In this document: piece after piece, positions 8,667 through 17,425 of the stretch
How positions within the stretch are numbered: the stretch's first letter is position 1
How the letters are laid out: each line of letters begins with the position of its first letter
Assembly: GCA_964484515.1 (NCBI GenBank)
Contig: CAZAGT010000007.1
Span: forward strand, 1-38,287
DNA from: CAZAGT01 sp964484515
GTDB lineage: Bacteria > Desulfobacterota > DSM-4660 > Desulfatiglandales > HGW-15
Length of the DNA: 38,287 nucleotides
Direction of reading: 5' to 3'
Made by a program: the position numbers and the translations under genes
The notes under the pieces: model-generated
What the model saw: only the letters and a program-made list of their open reading frames with translations
What the model was told of the DNA's origin: nothing
Databases searched by the model: none

Positions 8667-9185
8667 ATGGCCGATAAGGAGAACAGCACCCCGGAAGCAG
8701 AGGAGCCGCAGGCGCCCAAGGGAAAGATTCCGCTGAAACTAGTCATCCTTTTTACCCTTATGTTGTCTTTGTTTGGCGGTGCTTTCCTTGTTTGGAAGGG
8801 CGGGCTTCTAGCGAAGTTTATCGGTAACGATGAGACGTCGACGCGCGAAGCCGAGGCGAGTCAGCCGGCGGCTCAGCCGGACATCGGCCCCATTTACGGC
8901 ATGAAGACCTATATCGTCAACCTGGTCGATCCACGCGGCAAGAGATATCTCAAGACGAAGATCGAACTTGAATTGACCAACGAAGCCGTATCCGAAGAGA
9001 TCGAGCGACGCCTGCCGCAATTGCGTGACAGCGTCCTGACGACCTTGAGCAGCAAGAGCTACGAGGATATCAGTACGCTCGAAGGCAAGTATCAGTTGCG
9101 CGCGGAGATTGTAGCCTTACTCAATCAATATCTCCAAAGTGGTCAGATAACCAATTTGTATTTCACGGAGTTTATCGTTCAATAG
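8667..9185 (+). CDS. fliL: FliL, stator-associated membrane protein
   Basis: FliL is a single-pass inner-membrane protein that rings the stator and supports torque. The 172-residue product has a charged cytoplasmic tail, one membrane segment (about residues 24-44), a short Ala/Gln/Pro linker and a periplasmic FliL (SPFH-like) domain from YIVNLVDPRGKRYLKTKIELEL to LYFTEFIVQ. The FTEFxVQ ending is typical. It is 65 bp after motA, in the place where motB would often lie. A second FliL-like gene lies at 19208-19822. Confidence 0.92.
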   Translation: MADKENSTPEAEEPQAPKGKIPLKLVILFTLMLSLFGGAFLVWKGGLLAKFIGNDETSTREAEASQPAAQPDIGPIYGMKTYIVNLVDPRGKRYLKTKIELELTNEAVSEEIERRLPQLRDSVLTTLSSKSYEDISTLEGKYQLRAEIVALLNQYLQSGQITNLYFTEFIVQ

Positions 9186-9231
9186 CCACCTGAGCCATTG
9201 AGCGAAACACCATCGAGAAAGGACTGGTCGG

Positions 9232-10212
9232 TTGAACAAACTGCTATCCCAGGACGAAGTCGATTCTCTCCTGAAGGGGTTGGACACCGGCGATATTGAG
9301 ACCGAAAAGAAGCCCGACGCTGCGGCCTCCAATCTGGAGGTATTTGACTGGGCTTCTCAGGGTAGAAATATCCGTCTCAACATGCCCCTGTTGGACGTTG
9401 TCAACAGTCGATTTAGTCAGAAGTTTCGCGGATCCCTCTCCAGCTCGCTCCGCAAAATGGTTGATGTGGCCCCGGATCCGCTCGAGATCGTCAAGTTCAA
9501 CGAATTCCAACGAGCCCTGCCCGTCCCCACGAGCATGCACCTTTTTCGGATGGACCCCCTTCGAGGTGTCGGATTCCTTGTTATTGAAGGCCGCCTGGTC
9601 TTCAGCCTCGTAGAGGCCTACTTCGGCGGCAGTGGAACCGGTTCCACCAAGATTGAAGGCCGCGAATTCACGCCCATCGAAAAGAAGATCATCGAAAAGG
9701 TGGTTCAGATGGCCCTCATCGATCTGATGGAATCATGGGAGGACGTCCATCCCATCAAGACCGAGTTTATCCGTTCGGAAAGCAATCCTTTGGTCGTCAA
9801 CGTGATTCCACCCGAAGAGCTGTTGCTGTGTGTCCGATTTGGAATCGAACTCAACAAACCGTTGGGCAGCATCACGGTCTGTGCCCCCTATTCCTCCTTT
9901 CAACCCATTAGGCACAAACTCTCGGGGAGCTACCGGGATGAGGATGCCAAGCTCGATCAGTTCTGGGTCAATAATCTTCGCAATCGACTGATCGGGACCG
10001 AGGTGAACATGACTGTCGATTTAGGCCGGACCCAGCTTTCCGTGAAAGAACTCGTGAACCTCAAAGTCGGCGATATCGTTGTTCTGGACAACGATTTCAA
10101 AAGCGGCCTGATCGCCAACGTCGAGAATATCCCAAAGTTCGATGGTTATGTCGGCCGTTACCGCAACAGAAAGGTCTTTCGAGTTGAGAATCCGATCTTT
10201 TCTCAGGGTTGA
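9232..10212 (+). CDS. fliM: FliM, flagellar motor switch protein
   Basis: FliM forms the middle of the C ring and binds CheY-P to switch rotation. The 326-residue product opens MNKLLSQDEVDSLLKGL, where the LSQDEVDxLL stretch is the N-terminal CheY-P-binding motif. It continues with the CheC-like middle domain (RLVFSLVEAYFGGSGTG) and the C-terminal SpoA domain (about residues 255-320, LGRTQLSVKELVNLKVGDIVVLD). The start is TTG at 9232 with AAAGGAC upstream. The SpoA domain is the surface that pairs with FliN, encoded next. Confidence 0.96.
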   Translation: MNKLLSQDEVDSLLKGLDTGDIETEKKPDAAASNLEVFDWASQGRNIRLNMPLLDVVNSRFSQKFRGSLSSSLRKMVDVAPDPLEIVKFNEFQRALPVPTSMHLFRMDPLRGVGFLVIEGRLVFSLVEAYFGGSGTGSTKIEGREFTPIEKKIIEKVVQMALIDLMESWEDVHPIKTEFIRSESNPLVVNVIPPEELLLCVRFGIELNKPLGSITVCAPYSSFQPIRHKLSGSYRDEDAKLDQFWVNNLRNRLIGTEVNMTVDLGRTQLSVKELVNLKVGDIVVLDNDFKSGLIANVENIPKFDGYVGRYRNRKVFRVENPIFSQG

Positions 10213-10307
10213 ACCAATCGTCAGGTCTCGGACAAAGTCGCTCCTGTTAGGAGTCCCCCGGTACGTAACGCAGTCGAGCTGCATCGCTAAAATGAAGAGA
10301 GGGTTAC

Positions 10308-10685
10308 ATGGCCGAAGAGGTTAAGAATTCAGAGCAAGTACAACAGGAGCCAGAGGCAGAGCAAAGCGGGGCGAGGGAAGTCACCTTTGCCGATATCGAG
10401 CCCGGAATGCAGGAAGAAGGGAGCCCTCAGAATATTGACTTCCTGCTGGACATTCCACTGGAGATAACGGTCGAGCTCGGTAGAACCAAGATTAAGATCG
10501 GAGACTTGCTCAAGTTGAGCCAAGGTTCTGTTGTGGAGCTCGATAGCATGACCGACCAGCCTCTAGAAATTTTTGTCAACAAGAAATTGATGGCCCAGGG
10601 TGAAGTGGTCGTCGTCAACGACAAGTTCGGCATTCGGCTGACCAATATTATTAGTCCGGGGGACCGGGTCAAAAAGCTTACCTAG
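10308..10685 (+). CDS. fliN: FliN, flagellar motor switch protein
   Basis: FliN builds the lower C ring and docks FliH for export. The 125-residue product has an acidic N-terminal tail followed by one SpoA domain from about residue 48 (LDIPLEITVELGRTKIKIGDLLKLSQGSVVELD) to the end (ISPGDRVKKLT), with the conserved ELG+TK and GSVVELD motifs. A GAGAGGG Shine-Dalgarno precedes ATG 10308. Confidence 0.95.
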   Translation: MAEEVKNSEQVQQEPEAEQSGAREVTFADIEPGMQEEGSPQNIDFLLDIPLEITVELGRTKIKIGDLLKLSQGSVVELDSMTDQPLEIFVNKKLMAQGEVVVVNDKFGIRLTNIISPGDRVKKLT

Positions 10686-10754
10686 GGCCCACCATGATCA
10701 GATGATCAGTGCCTCAATCTGCTTCACGAAGCTAAACTGACAGCGAGGGTTTCA

Positions 10755-11126
10755 ATGACGGGTGAGTTGGAAACAGCGGCCTTAAGGACCATCGCCTCAT
10801 TGGGGCTGGTCGTGGGCCTCATCGTCTGTCTCTTTTATGTACTACGGAGATGGCGATTTGGTGCCTTGGGCCCCAACAACCAAGCGACCATGCGCTTAGT
10901 CGGTACCTTGAGTCTGGCCCCGCGGCGCTCACTCGCACTCGTGGAGATTGATGATCAATGGCTCGTTGTCGGTGTCGGTGCCGACCGGGTGACCTTCATT
11001 ACAAAACTTGAGCGCCCTACCGAGCCCGATCACCAAGTCCCTCTCGATCCGCCTGCCGGCATAAGGGGTCGCTGGCAGCGCAAACTGCGAAGGGCCAGCG
11101 GAACGACCAATGAGTCAACCCAATAA
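10755..11126 (+). CDS. fliO: FliO, flagellar export-gate assembly protein
   Basis: FliO helps assemble the FliP pentamer of the export gate. The 123-residue product has one N-terminal membrane segment (about residues 10-30) followed by a cytoplasmic FliO domain with RLVGTLSLAPRRSLALVEIDDQWLVVGVG, the usual pattern for the family. It lies between fliN and fliP and overlaps fliP by 17 bases. Confidence 0.88.
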   Translation: MTGELETAALRTIASLGLVVGLIVCLFYVLRRWRFGALGPNNQATMRLVGTLSLAPRRSLALVEIDDQWLVVGVGADRVTFITKLERPTEPDHQVPLDPPAGIRGRWQRKLRRASGTTNESTQ

Positions 11127-11883
11127 GAGGACGAGACGTGTTCTTTTGCTGCTGCTGGTTTCAACGGTTCCGCTGATACCACTTGCAGGGTGGGCGCAGG
11201 ATCTGCCTCTTCTGCCAACTCTTCAGATCGGTATCGACAAGGCCGAAGGACCAGAGCAGGTTTCGATTCTGCTACAGATCCTGTTGCTTCTGACCGTCCT
11301 TTCCCTTGCGCCGGCTATACTGGTGATGATGACTTCCTTTACGCGGCTAGCGGTCGTCTTTTCGTTGCTGCGTCATGCCCTGGGGACGCAGCAGATGCCC
11401 CCCAACCAGATCCTCATTGGGTTGGCGCTTCTCTTGACATTCTTTCTCATGTCACCGGTGTACAGCCGGATCCATAAGGAGGCGCTACAACCGTACCTAG
11501 CTGAAGAAATTTCGCAGGAGGAAGCATTTCAGAAGGCACTTGCGCCGATCCGTGCGTTCATGTTCAAACAAACCAGAAAGAAGGATCTGTCCCTCTTTAT
11601 GAGTATATCCAAAGCGGACAAACCTCAAGATCTCAAAGATATTCCAACGAGTATTCTGATATCGTCCTTCGTTATCAGCGAGTTGAAGACAGCATTCCAA
11701 ATCGGTTTTTTGATATACATTCCTTTTCTCGTTATCGACATGGTCGTGGCAAGTGTCCTCCTCTCGATGGGGATGATGATGCTACCGCCGTTCATGGTAT
11801 CACTTCCATTCAAATTGATGCTCTTCGTTCTGATTGATGGCTGGTACCTATTAGTCGGATCCATGGTGAAGAGCTTCGGATAG
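11110..11883 (+). CDS. fliP: FliP, flagellar export-gate protein
   Basis: FliP forms, with FliQ and FliR, the helical export-gate pore in the MS ring. The 257-residue product has a cleavable signal sequence ending around GWAQ (residue 30), then four membrane segments. Signature stretches are MTSFTRLAVVFSLLRHALGTQQMPPNQILIGLALLLTFF and SELKTAFQIGFLIYIPFLVIDMVVASVLLSMGMMMLPP, matching the two FliP family patterns. It overlaps fliO, and fliQ follows after 8 bp. Confidence 0.97.
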   Translation: MSQPNKRTRRVLLLLLVSTVPLIPLAGWAQDLPLLPTLQIGIDKAEGPEQVSILLQILLLLTVLSLAPAILVMMTSFTRLAVVFSLLRHALGTQQMPPNQILIGLALLLTFFLMSPVYSRIHKEALQPYLAEEISQEEAFQKALAPIRAFMFKQTRKKDLSLFMSISKADKPQDLKDIPTSILISSFVISELKTAFQIGFLIYIPFLVIDMVVASVLLSMGMMMLPPFMVSLPFKLMLFVLIDGWYLLVGSMVKSFG

Positions 11884-11891
11884 GTACAGAG

Positions 11892-12161
11892 ATGACACCT
11901 GAATTTGTTGTCAGCATGGCTGGCGAGGCAATTAAATTGGTCCTTCTTCTTTCTGCTCCCCTTTTGGGTGTCGGTCTCGTTGTCGGACTCATCGTGGCCG
12001 TGTTACAAGCTACTACCCAGGTCCAAGAAATGACCCTAAGTTTTGTGCCAAAGATTGTATCTGTCCTACTAGCTCTCCTTTTGGCCGCACCTTGGATGCT
12101 CAGCCGACTTAGCTACTTCGCCAGTCGGGTCATAATGGATATACCCAATGTCATCAGGTAG
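11892..12161 (+). CDS. fliQ: FliQ, flagellar export-gate protein
   Basis: FliQ is the four-copy subunit of the FliPQR gate. The 89-residue product has two membrane segments with the family motif GLIVAVLQATTQVQEMTLSFVPKIV in the loop and second helix. Size and order (fliP-fliQ-fliR) are standard. Confidence 0.96.
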   Translation: MTPEFVVSMAGEAIKLVLLLSAPLLGVGLVVGLIVAVLQATTQVQEMTLSFVPKIVSVLLALLLAAPWMLSRLSYFASRVIMDIPNVIR

Positions 12162-12305
12162 CCGCAAAGGTTTCCCTTTAGCGTTCCTGTGAATCATCTA
12201 AGTACGGAACAAGCATCATTCCTGTTCAAGAGAGAACGGCCCGTGATGCGATAGGGTGGGCTTTGCCTCTCTGACCCACATCATAAGCAGTCGAGTCTTA
12301 TTCAG

Positions 12306-13079
12306 ATGGCATTTCCCCTTGAATCTTTAGACCTGATACAGGGTTTCTTTTGGGTCTTCCTGCGGGTGAGCATCATCCTCTTTATGTTGCCACTCTTTGG
12401 GGCCACAGGGATTCCGATGCTATGGAAGGTCGGGATGTCCATGGTGATTGCTATCGTGATCACGCCGGTCGTCCCAATCCCCGAACGTTTCCCGCAAACG
12501 GTATTTGAGATCGGCCTGGCGATGCTAGCCGAAGTGATTATGGGTCTGATTTTGGGCTTAGCTGTTAAGATGTTGCTGTCAGCCGTTCAATTGGCCGGTC
12601 AATTCATGAGCTTTCAGATGGGATTCTCGATGGCGAGGGCGATCGATCCCCATACGGGCGTTCAGAGTACGGCCCTATCTCAGTTCTTGTATCTGTTTAC
12701 CGTCCTCGTCTTTTTTGCCATTGACGGTCACCACATGTTTATCCGCGCCCTGGCGCGGTCTTTTTTCGTTGCGCCGCCCAGTGCACTTTCCTTTGACCCG
12801 AGGCTTGCCACCGTATTGATCAGAACGAGTGCGCGAATGCTTCTGATCGCCTTGAAGATAGCCGCCCCTATCATGATTGCCCTCTTCCTGTCCAACCTGT
12901 GCCTCGGCATCGTGGCCAGGACGGTGCCTCAGGTAAACATCCTCATGATTGGATTTCCCCTGAACATCGGCCTTGGTCTCATCTTCTTCGGTTTGACGTT
13001 GAGCCAGCTCTTACCGTTCCTCGTGGAGCTGACAAGAGAGATGGGGACGACTTTGGTAAAGATGCTCGATTTGATGTGA
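12306..13079 (+). CDS. fliR: FliR, flagellar export-gate protein
   Basis: FliR closes the FliPQR gate. The 257-residue product has about six membrane segments and typical stretches AEVIMGLILGLAVKMLLSAVQLAGQFMSFQMGFSMA and NLCLGIVARTVPQVNILMIGFPLNIGLGL. It is not fused to flhB, which begins 5 bp later. The start ATG 12306 has only a weak Shine-Dalgarno. The 144-bp gap after fliQ shows no clear promoter; a GG...GC pair there has 9-base spacing and is not accepted as sigma54. Confidence 0.96.
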   Translation: MAFPLESLDLIQGFFWVFLRVSIILFMLPLFGATGIPMLWKVGMSMVIAIVITPVVPIPERFPQTVFEIGLAMLAEVIMGLILGLAVKMLLSAVQLAGQFMSFQMGFSMARAIDPHTGVQSTALSQFLYLFTVLVFFAIDGHHMFIRALARSFFVAPPSALSFDPRLATVLIRTSARMLLIALKIAAPIMIALFLSNLCLGIVARTVPQVNILMIGFPLNIGLGLIFFGLTLSQLLPFLVELTREMGTTLVKMLDLM

Positions 13080-13083
13080 TCTG

Positions 13084-14166
13084 ATGCCTGAAGAACGATT
13101 TCAAGACAAGACTGAACCGGCAACCCCAAAGCGGCGCCAGGAGGCTCGCCAAAAGGGTCAGGTGGCGAAGAGTCGCGAGCTGGCGTCCGTGTCGGTCCTT
13201 ACGGTCGGCGCGCTCTACTTGTTCTTCTGCGCCAAGGGTCTTAGCCTGAACCTTGGAAATCTCATCCAGCGAACCCTGCTGGAAATTCCCCGTATGATCA
13301 ACGGCGACGAGGACATCATCGCCATGCTTGTCAGTAACCTCGAGGGTTACTTGAAGATGGTCTTGCCGCTCATGCTGATCTTGTCTCTGGCCGCCCTTCT
13401 AGCCAATGTGCTTCAAACGGGATTCCTTTGGAGTGTCGAGCCCTTGGCACCGAAGGCGTCAAAAATTGACCCGCTCCAAGGCGCACGACGAATACTCTCC
13501 AGACGATCCCTGGTAGAGCTCGGTAAGGCCCTTGTCAAGATCGTGATTGTCGGATGGGCGGCCTTTTCAACGATGAAGTCCGAATTCAGTCATTTGATTC
13601 CACTAATGTACCAGGAAGATGTACAGATCTTTGCAGCCCTCGGACAGACGTCTCTAAAAGTGATGTTCCGATGTTGTTGGGTCATCGCTATACTGGCCGT
13701 CCTCGACTACATGTACCAAAAATGGGAGTACGCCCAGAAGCTCAAGATGACGAAACAGGAAGTCAAAGATGAGTTCAAACAGACAGAGGGGGATCCACAA
13801 GTCAAGGCCCGGATCAGGTCGATTCAAAGAGAGATGGCGCGCAGACGGATGATGGAGGAGGTCCCGAAGGCGGATGTCGTGATCACGAACCCCGTGCGTC
13901 TTGCTGTGTGCCTGCGTTACGAACCCGAAAAGATGGGGGCGCCGAAGGTGGTGGCGAAGGGCGCAAACAAGCTCGCAGCACGTATTCGCGAGATGGCGCT
14001 ACAGCACCACGTCCCCCTCGTAGAGAACCGGACCGTGGCACAGAACTTGTATAAATTGGAGCTTGGCACGGAGATTCCGTCCCAGTTCTATCAAGCTGTG
14101 GCGGAGATCCTGGCCTACGTGTACAGTCTGAAGGATCGGGGCCGAGGATCGAGGGAAGTGAGATGA
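13084..14166 (+). CDS. flhB: FlhB, export-gate switch protein with altered NPTH motif (NPVR)
   Basis: FlhB sets export specificity: its cytoplasmic domain normally cleaves itself within N-P-T-H, allowing FliK to switch export from hook to filament proteins. The 360-residue product has the basic N-terminus (DKTEPATPKRRQEARQKGQVAKS), four membrane segments and the full cytoplasmic domain. At the cleavage site the residues are N269-P270-V271-R272 (bases 13888-13899) instead of N-P-T-H. The downstream domain is otherwise intact (PKVVAKGANKLAARIREMA, VPLVENRTVAQNLYKLE, IPSQFYQAVAEILAYVY). Asn and Pro, the residues needed for cleavage chemistry, remain. The 3' end overlaps flhA by 4 bases. Confidence 0.96.
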   Translation: MPEERFQDKTEPATPKRRQEARQKGQVAKSRELASVSVLTVGALYLFFCAKGLSLNLGNLIQRTLLEIPRMINGDEDIIAMLVSNLEGYLKMVLPLMLILSLAALLANVLQTGFLWSVEPLAPKASKIDPLQGARRILSRRSLVELGKALVKIVIVGWAAFSTMKSEFSHLIPLMYQEDVQIFAALGQTSLKVMFRCCWVIAILAVLDYMYQKWEYAQKLKMTKQEVKDEFKQTEGDPQVKARIRSIQREMARRRMMEEVPKADVVITNPVRLAVCLRYEPEKMGAPKVVAKGANKLAARIREMALQHHVPLVENRTVAQNLYKLELGTEIPSQFYQAVAEILAYVYSLKDRGRGSREVR

Positions 14167-16250
14167 ATTTGCCCAGAATATCATGGATGCAAATCCCCTT
14201 TGGGGCGCATGCCGATGTAGGTATTTCGCTTGGGGTTGTAGGTATCCTGATGGTGATGATTATTCCATTGCCTACCAGCGTCCTGGACATTCTGCTGGCC
14301 TTTAATATTACACTTGCCATTCTGATTCTGCTCCTCACGATCTACGCAACAAGACCCCTCGACTTTTCAGTATTCCCTTCTCTATTGCTGATTAGTACGC
14401 TCTTCCGACTATCCCTCAACATCGCCTCTACTCGTTTGATCCTCCTGAACGGGCACAATGGTTCGCTGGCGGCCGGAAAGATCATCAAGGGGTTCGGGGC
14501 CTTCGTGGTCGGAGGAAACGCGACCGTCGGGTTGGTCGTCTTCCTGATCCTGGTGGTCATCAATTTTGTGGTGATCACCAAGGGATCGGGGAGGATCGCC
14601 GAAGTCGCGGCTCGGTTTACCCTTGACGCCATGCCAGGGAAGCAGATGAGCATCGATGCCGATCTGAACGCCGGGCTCATCGATGAAGAGGAAGCTCGGA
14701 GGCGCCGGGCCCAGATCTCCAAGGAGGCCGAGTTCTACGGGGCCATGGACGGCGCAAGCAAGTTTGTCCGCGGTGATGCCATCGCGGGTATCGTCATAAC
14801 GTTGATCAACATTGTAGGCGGTTTGATTATCGGAGTCCTTCAGGTGGGGCAAGAACTCCCCACCGCGGTGCAAAACTACACCCTCTTGACGATCGGAGAT
14901 GGACTCGTCACCCAGATACCCGCCTTAATCATTTCAACGGCGGCTGGAATCCTGGTGAGCAGAGCAGCCTCTGAGAAGAACATCGGCGCGGAGCTGGCCG
15001 GGCAGTTTGGGGTGCAGCCGCGAGCACTAAAGATCGCCGCCGCGATTATATTCCTTTTTGCCCTCGCACCGGGCATGCCGGCGATTCCTTTCATGCTACT
15101 TGCCGGGACGGTATTCTTCTTGTCGCGGAGTATCAAGCCGCAGGAGTCGACGCCCCCGGAAGCAGCAAAGGCACAGTCTGAGGAAAAGGCGGATGAGTTC
15201 GGCCCCGAAGAAGTTGATCGGCTACTGCCGCTCGATATATTGTCCCTTGAAATCGGATACGGGCTCATTCCATTGGTCGACAATCAGAAGCAGGGAAACC
15301 TGATGAACAGGATACGCTCCCTGAGACGACAATTTGCCCTCGAGATGGGACTCATTATGCCTTCGCTCCACATACGCGACAACCTCGAGCTGAAGCCGAA
15401 TGAATATGCGATCTGTATCAAAGGGAACGACGTGGCCAAGGGAGAACTCTTGATGGACCATTACTTGGCCATCGATCCGGGAGATGCGAGCGCTCAGATC
15501 GAGGGTATCGATACAAAGGAGCCGGCTTTCGGACTGGCTGCACGCTGGATTGCAGGCGATAAAAAGGAAGATGCCCAGTTGGCGGGATATACGGTCGTCG
15601 ATCTGCCCAGTGTGATAACAACCCATTTGTCGGAGGTCGTAAGGCAGCACGGCTATGAGTTCTTAGGCCGCCAAGAGGTACAACGTCTCTTGGATAATAT
15701 TTCAAAGAGTCATCCTAAGGTCGTCGAGGAGTTAGTCCCAGGTTTGTTGAGTCTCGGGGCGATTCAAAAGATTCTGCAGAATCTCGTCCGGGAACAGGTC
15801 TCCATCAGGGATCTATTGACGATCCTGGAGACGATTGCCGACTACGCTCCGCTAACGAAGGACACGGATCTTCTCACAGAGTATGTGCGCCAAAGGTTGG
15901 CCAGGTCGATCACGAAACCGTATGTCGACAATGATCGGGCGCTAAAAGTGCTGAGTGTAACATCGGACATGGAGGAGATCATCGCCAACGGCATCAATCA
16001 AAGTGAGTACGGCACATACCTGGCCCTCGAGCCCCAGCAGGCCAATGGGGTCGTCGAGGCCATTAAGGCATCCTTGGAGAAGGTGGCGGTACGGATCGAA
16101 CAGCCTGTACTCCTTTGTTCAACGACCATCAGACGGCATCTAAAGAAGTTATGCGAACGAGTTCAACTGCATGTGGCGGTCTTCTCTTACAATGAAATCC
16201 CCAGCGGCCTAGAGGTTCAATCGCTGGGAGAAGTTAGTACGAAACGATGA
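14163..16250 (+). CDS. flhA: FlhA, major export-gate protein
   Basis: FlhA is the nonameric export-gate ring that uses the proton gradient and docks chaperone-substrate complexes. The 695-residue product has about eight membrane segments in residues 20-330, the FHIPEP signature region (GSGRIAEVAARFTLDAMPGKQMSIDADLNAG to EAEFYGAMDGASKFVRGDAIAG, about residues 142-208), and a full C-terminal cytoplasmic domain. Start and end overlap flhB and flhF by 4 bases each (ATGA), so the three genes are tightly coupled. Confidence 0.98.
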   Translation: MNLPRISWMQIPFGAHADVGISLGVVGILMVMIIPLPTSVLDILLAFNITLAILILLLTIYATRPLDFSVFPSLLLISTLFRLSLNIASTRLILLNGHNGSLAAGKIIKGFGAFVVGGNATVGLVVFLILVVINFVVITKGSGRIAEVAARFTLDAMPGKQMSIDADLNAGLIDEEEARRRRAQISKEAEFYGAMDGASKFVRGDAIAGIVITLINIVGGLIIGVLQVGQELPTAVQNYTLLTIGDGLVTQIPALIISTAAGILVSRAASEKNIGAELAGQFGVQPRALKIAAAIIFLFALAPGMPAIPFMLLAGTVFFLSRSIKPQESTPPEAAKAQSEEKADEFGPEEVDRLLPLDILSLEIGYGLIPLVDNQKQGNLMNRIRSLRRQFALEMGLIMPSLHIRDNLELKPNEYAICIKGNDVAKGELLMDHYLAIDPGDASAQIEGIDTKEPAFGLAARWIAGDKKEDAQLAGYTVVDLPSVITTHLSEVVRQHGYEFLGRQEVQRLLDNISKSHPKVVEELVPGLLSLGAIQKILQNLVREQVSIRDLLTILETIADYAPLTKDTDLLTEYVRQRLARSITKPYVDNDRALKVLSVTSDMEEIIANGINQSEYGTYLALEPQQANGVVEAIKASLEKVAVRIEQPVLLCSTTIRRHLKKLCERVQLHVAVFSYNEIPSGLEVQSLGEVSTKR

Positions 16251-17425
16251 ATATCAAACGTTTTGTCGCCAACAATGTGCAAGAGGCCAAGCAGATGGTC
16301 AAGCGTGAGATGGGCGCTGATGCGGTTATCATTGATACGCGAGTGCTTCCCTCATCTACGAAAGATAAAAATTCTGCTTCGCAGAAGTTTGAGATTACCG
16401 CCGCCATCGACTACGAAGCGCAACCAACTGGATGGTATCCCCATGGAGGGGGGAACGGCTCCTCGCTCCCGTTGGAGCAATGGCGCCGGATGGAGAACGA
16501 GCTCAAAGAAATCAAAGAGGCCCTCTTGAGTCGAGATACCCATGCCCTCTTGAATCCCGATGTTTACTACAGCAAGGAACTTAGAGCACGCTATGTCTAC
16601 TTCAAGGCGTTCGGATTGAGACCGGAGATGATCAGGGACTTCATGCACGAATGCCAGAGGGGAAACGGGGGCGGGCGACTTTCCGCCGAAAACCTGCTCC
16701 AGGACTGCCTGTCGAGAGTTTTGCAGCGTGTTGCCTTTCTCAATTGGGGCAAGGCAAGCGGGCAAGGCAGAATGATATTTTCCTTCCTAGGACCTACCGG
16801 TGTCGGCAAGACGACCACGTTGGCAAAAATGGCGGCATCGCGTGCTGTGCAGGTAGGCAAAAAGGTGGCCCTGATATCGCTTGACACCTTTCGGATCGCA
16901 GCCGTAACTCAACTGCAAAGCTATGCTCGCATTATGGGAGTGGCCCTTGAAGTTGCCGCGAGTCGATCCGATCTTCAGAGGGCCATTCTGAAACACCGCG
17001 ACTGTGATCTGATCCTCATCGACACGGCGGGACTGAATCCGAACAAGGCGCAGGGTTTTAGCGAGTTGAAAAGGCTCTTTGGGGTGCAGGAGAAGATTCA
17101 CCACCACTTGGTTTTGAGTGCAACCACGGATTACCTTAACCTGTTGCATGCAGCCGACCAATTTGGTGCGCTGCCATATGAAAACTATATATTCACCAAA
17201 CTGGATGAAACTCGAGATGTCGCCGCGATGCTAAATTTCCTCGTGACTCGTAAACGACCGGTTTCCCATTTCACTTTTGGTCAGCAGGTGCCGGAAGATA
17301 TCAAACCTGCTTCGAAGAAAGAACTTGCGTCCCTCGTCGTCAGCACAGTGCAAAGAAGGGTCGAATTCTCTCCGCATGAGGCAAAACGAGATGGATCAGA
17401 TCGCCGACACCAGATCAGGCGTTGA
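16247..17425 (+). CDS. flhF: FlhF, SRP-type GTPase for flagellar placement
   Basis: FlhF is an SRP-family GTPase that fixes the site of flagellar assembly, often the pole. The 392-residue product has an N-terminal basic B domain, a helical N domain and the G domain: G1 GPTGVGKTTT at residues 182-191, SLDTFRIAAVTQLQSYA, G3 LIDTAG, and G4 FTKLDET. The presence of flhF with flhG points to controlled number and position (polar or few flagella), which is inference from other bacteria. It overlaps flhA by 4 bases and flhG by about 35. Confidence 0.97.
   Translation: MNIKRFVANNVQEAKQMVKREMGADAVIIDTRVLPSSTKDKNSASQKFEITAAIDYEAQPTGWYPHGGGNGSSLPLEQWRRMENELKEIKEALLSRDTHALLNPDVYYSKELRARYVYFKAFGLRPEMIRDFMHECQRGNGGGRLSAENLLQDCLSRVLQRVAFLNWGKASGQGRMIFSFLGPTGVGKTTTLAKMAASRAVQVGKKVALISLDTFRIAAVTQLQSYARIMGVALEVAASRSDLQRAILKHRDCDLILIDTAGLNPNKAQGFSELKRLFGVQEKIHHHLVLSATTDYLNLLHAADQFGALPYENYIFTKLDETRDVAAMLNFLVTRKRPVSHFTFGQQVPEDIKPASKKELASLVVSTVQRRVEFSPHEAKRDGSDRRHQIRR

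Noticed and set aside
12250..12275. GG...GC pair upstream of fliR resembling sigma54
   Set aside because: The spacing is 9 rather than 10 bases and the flanking bases do not fit the consensus.
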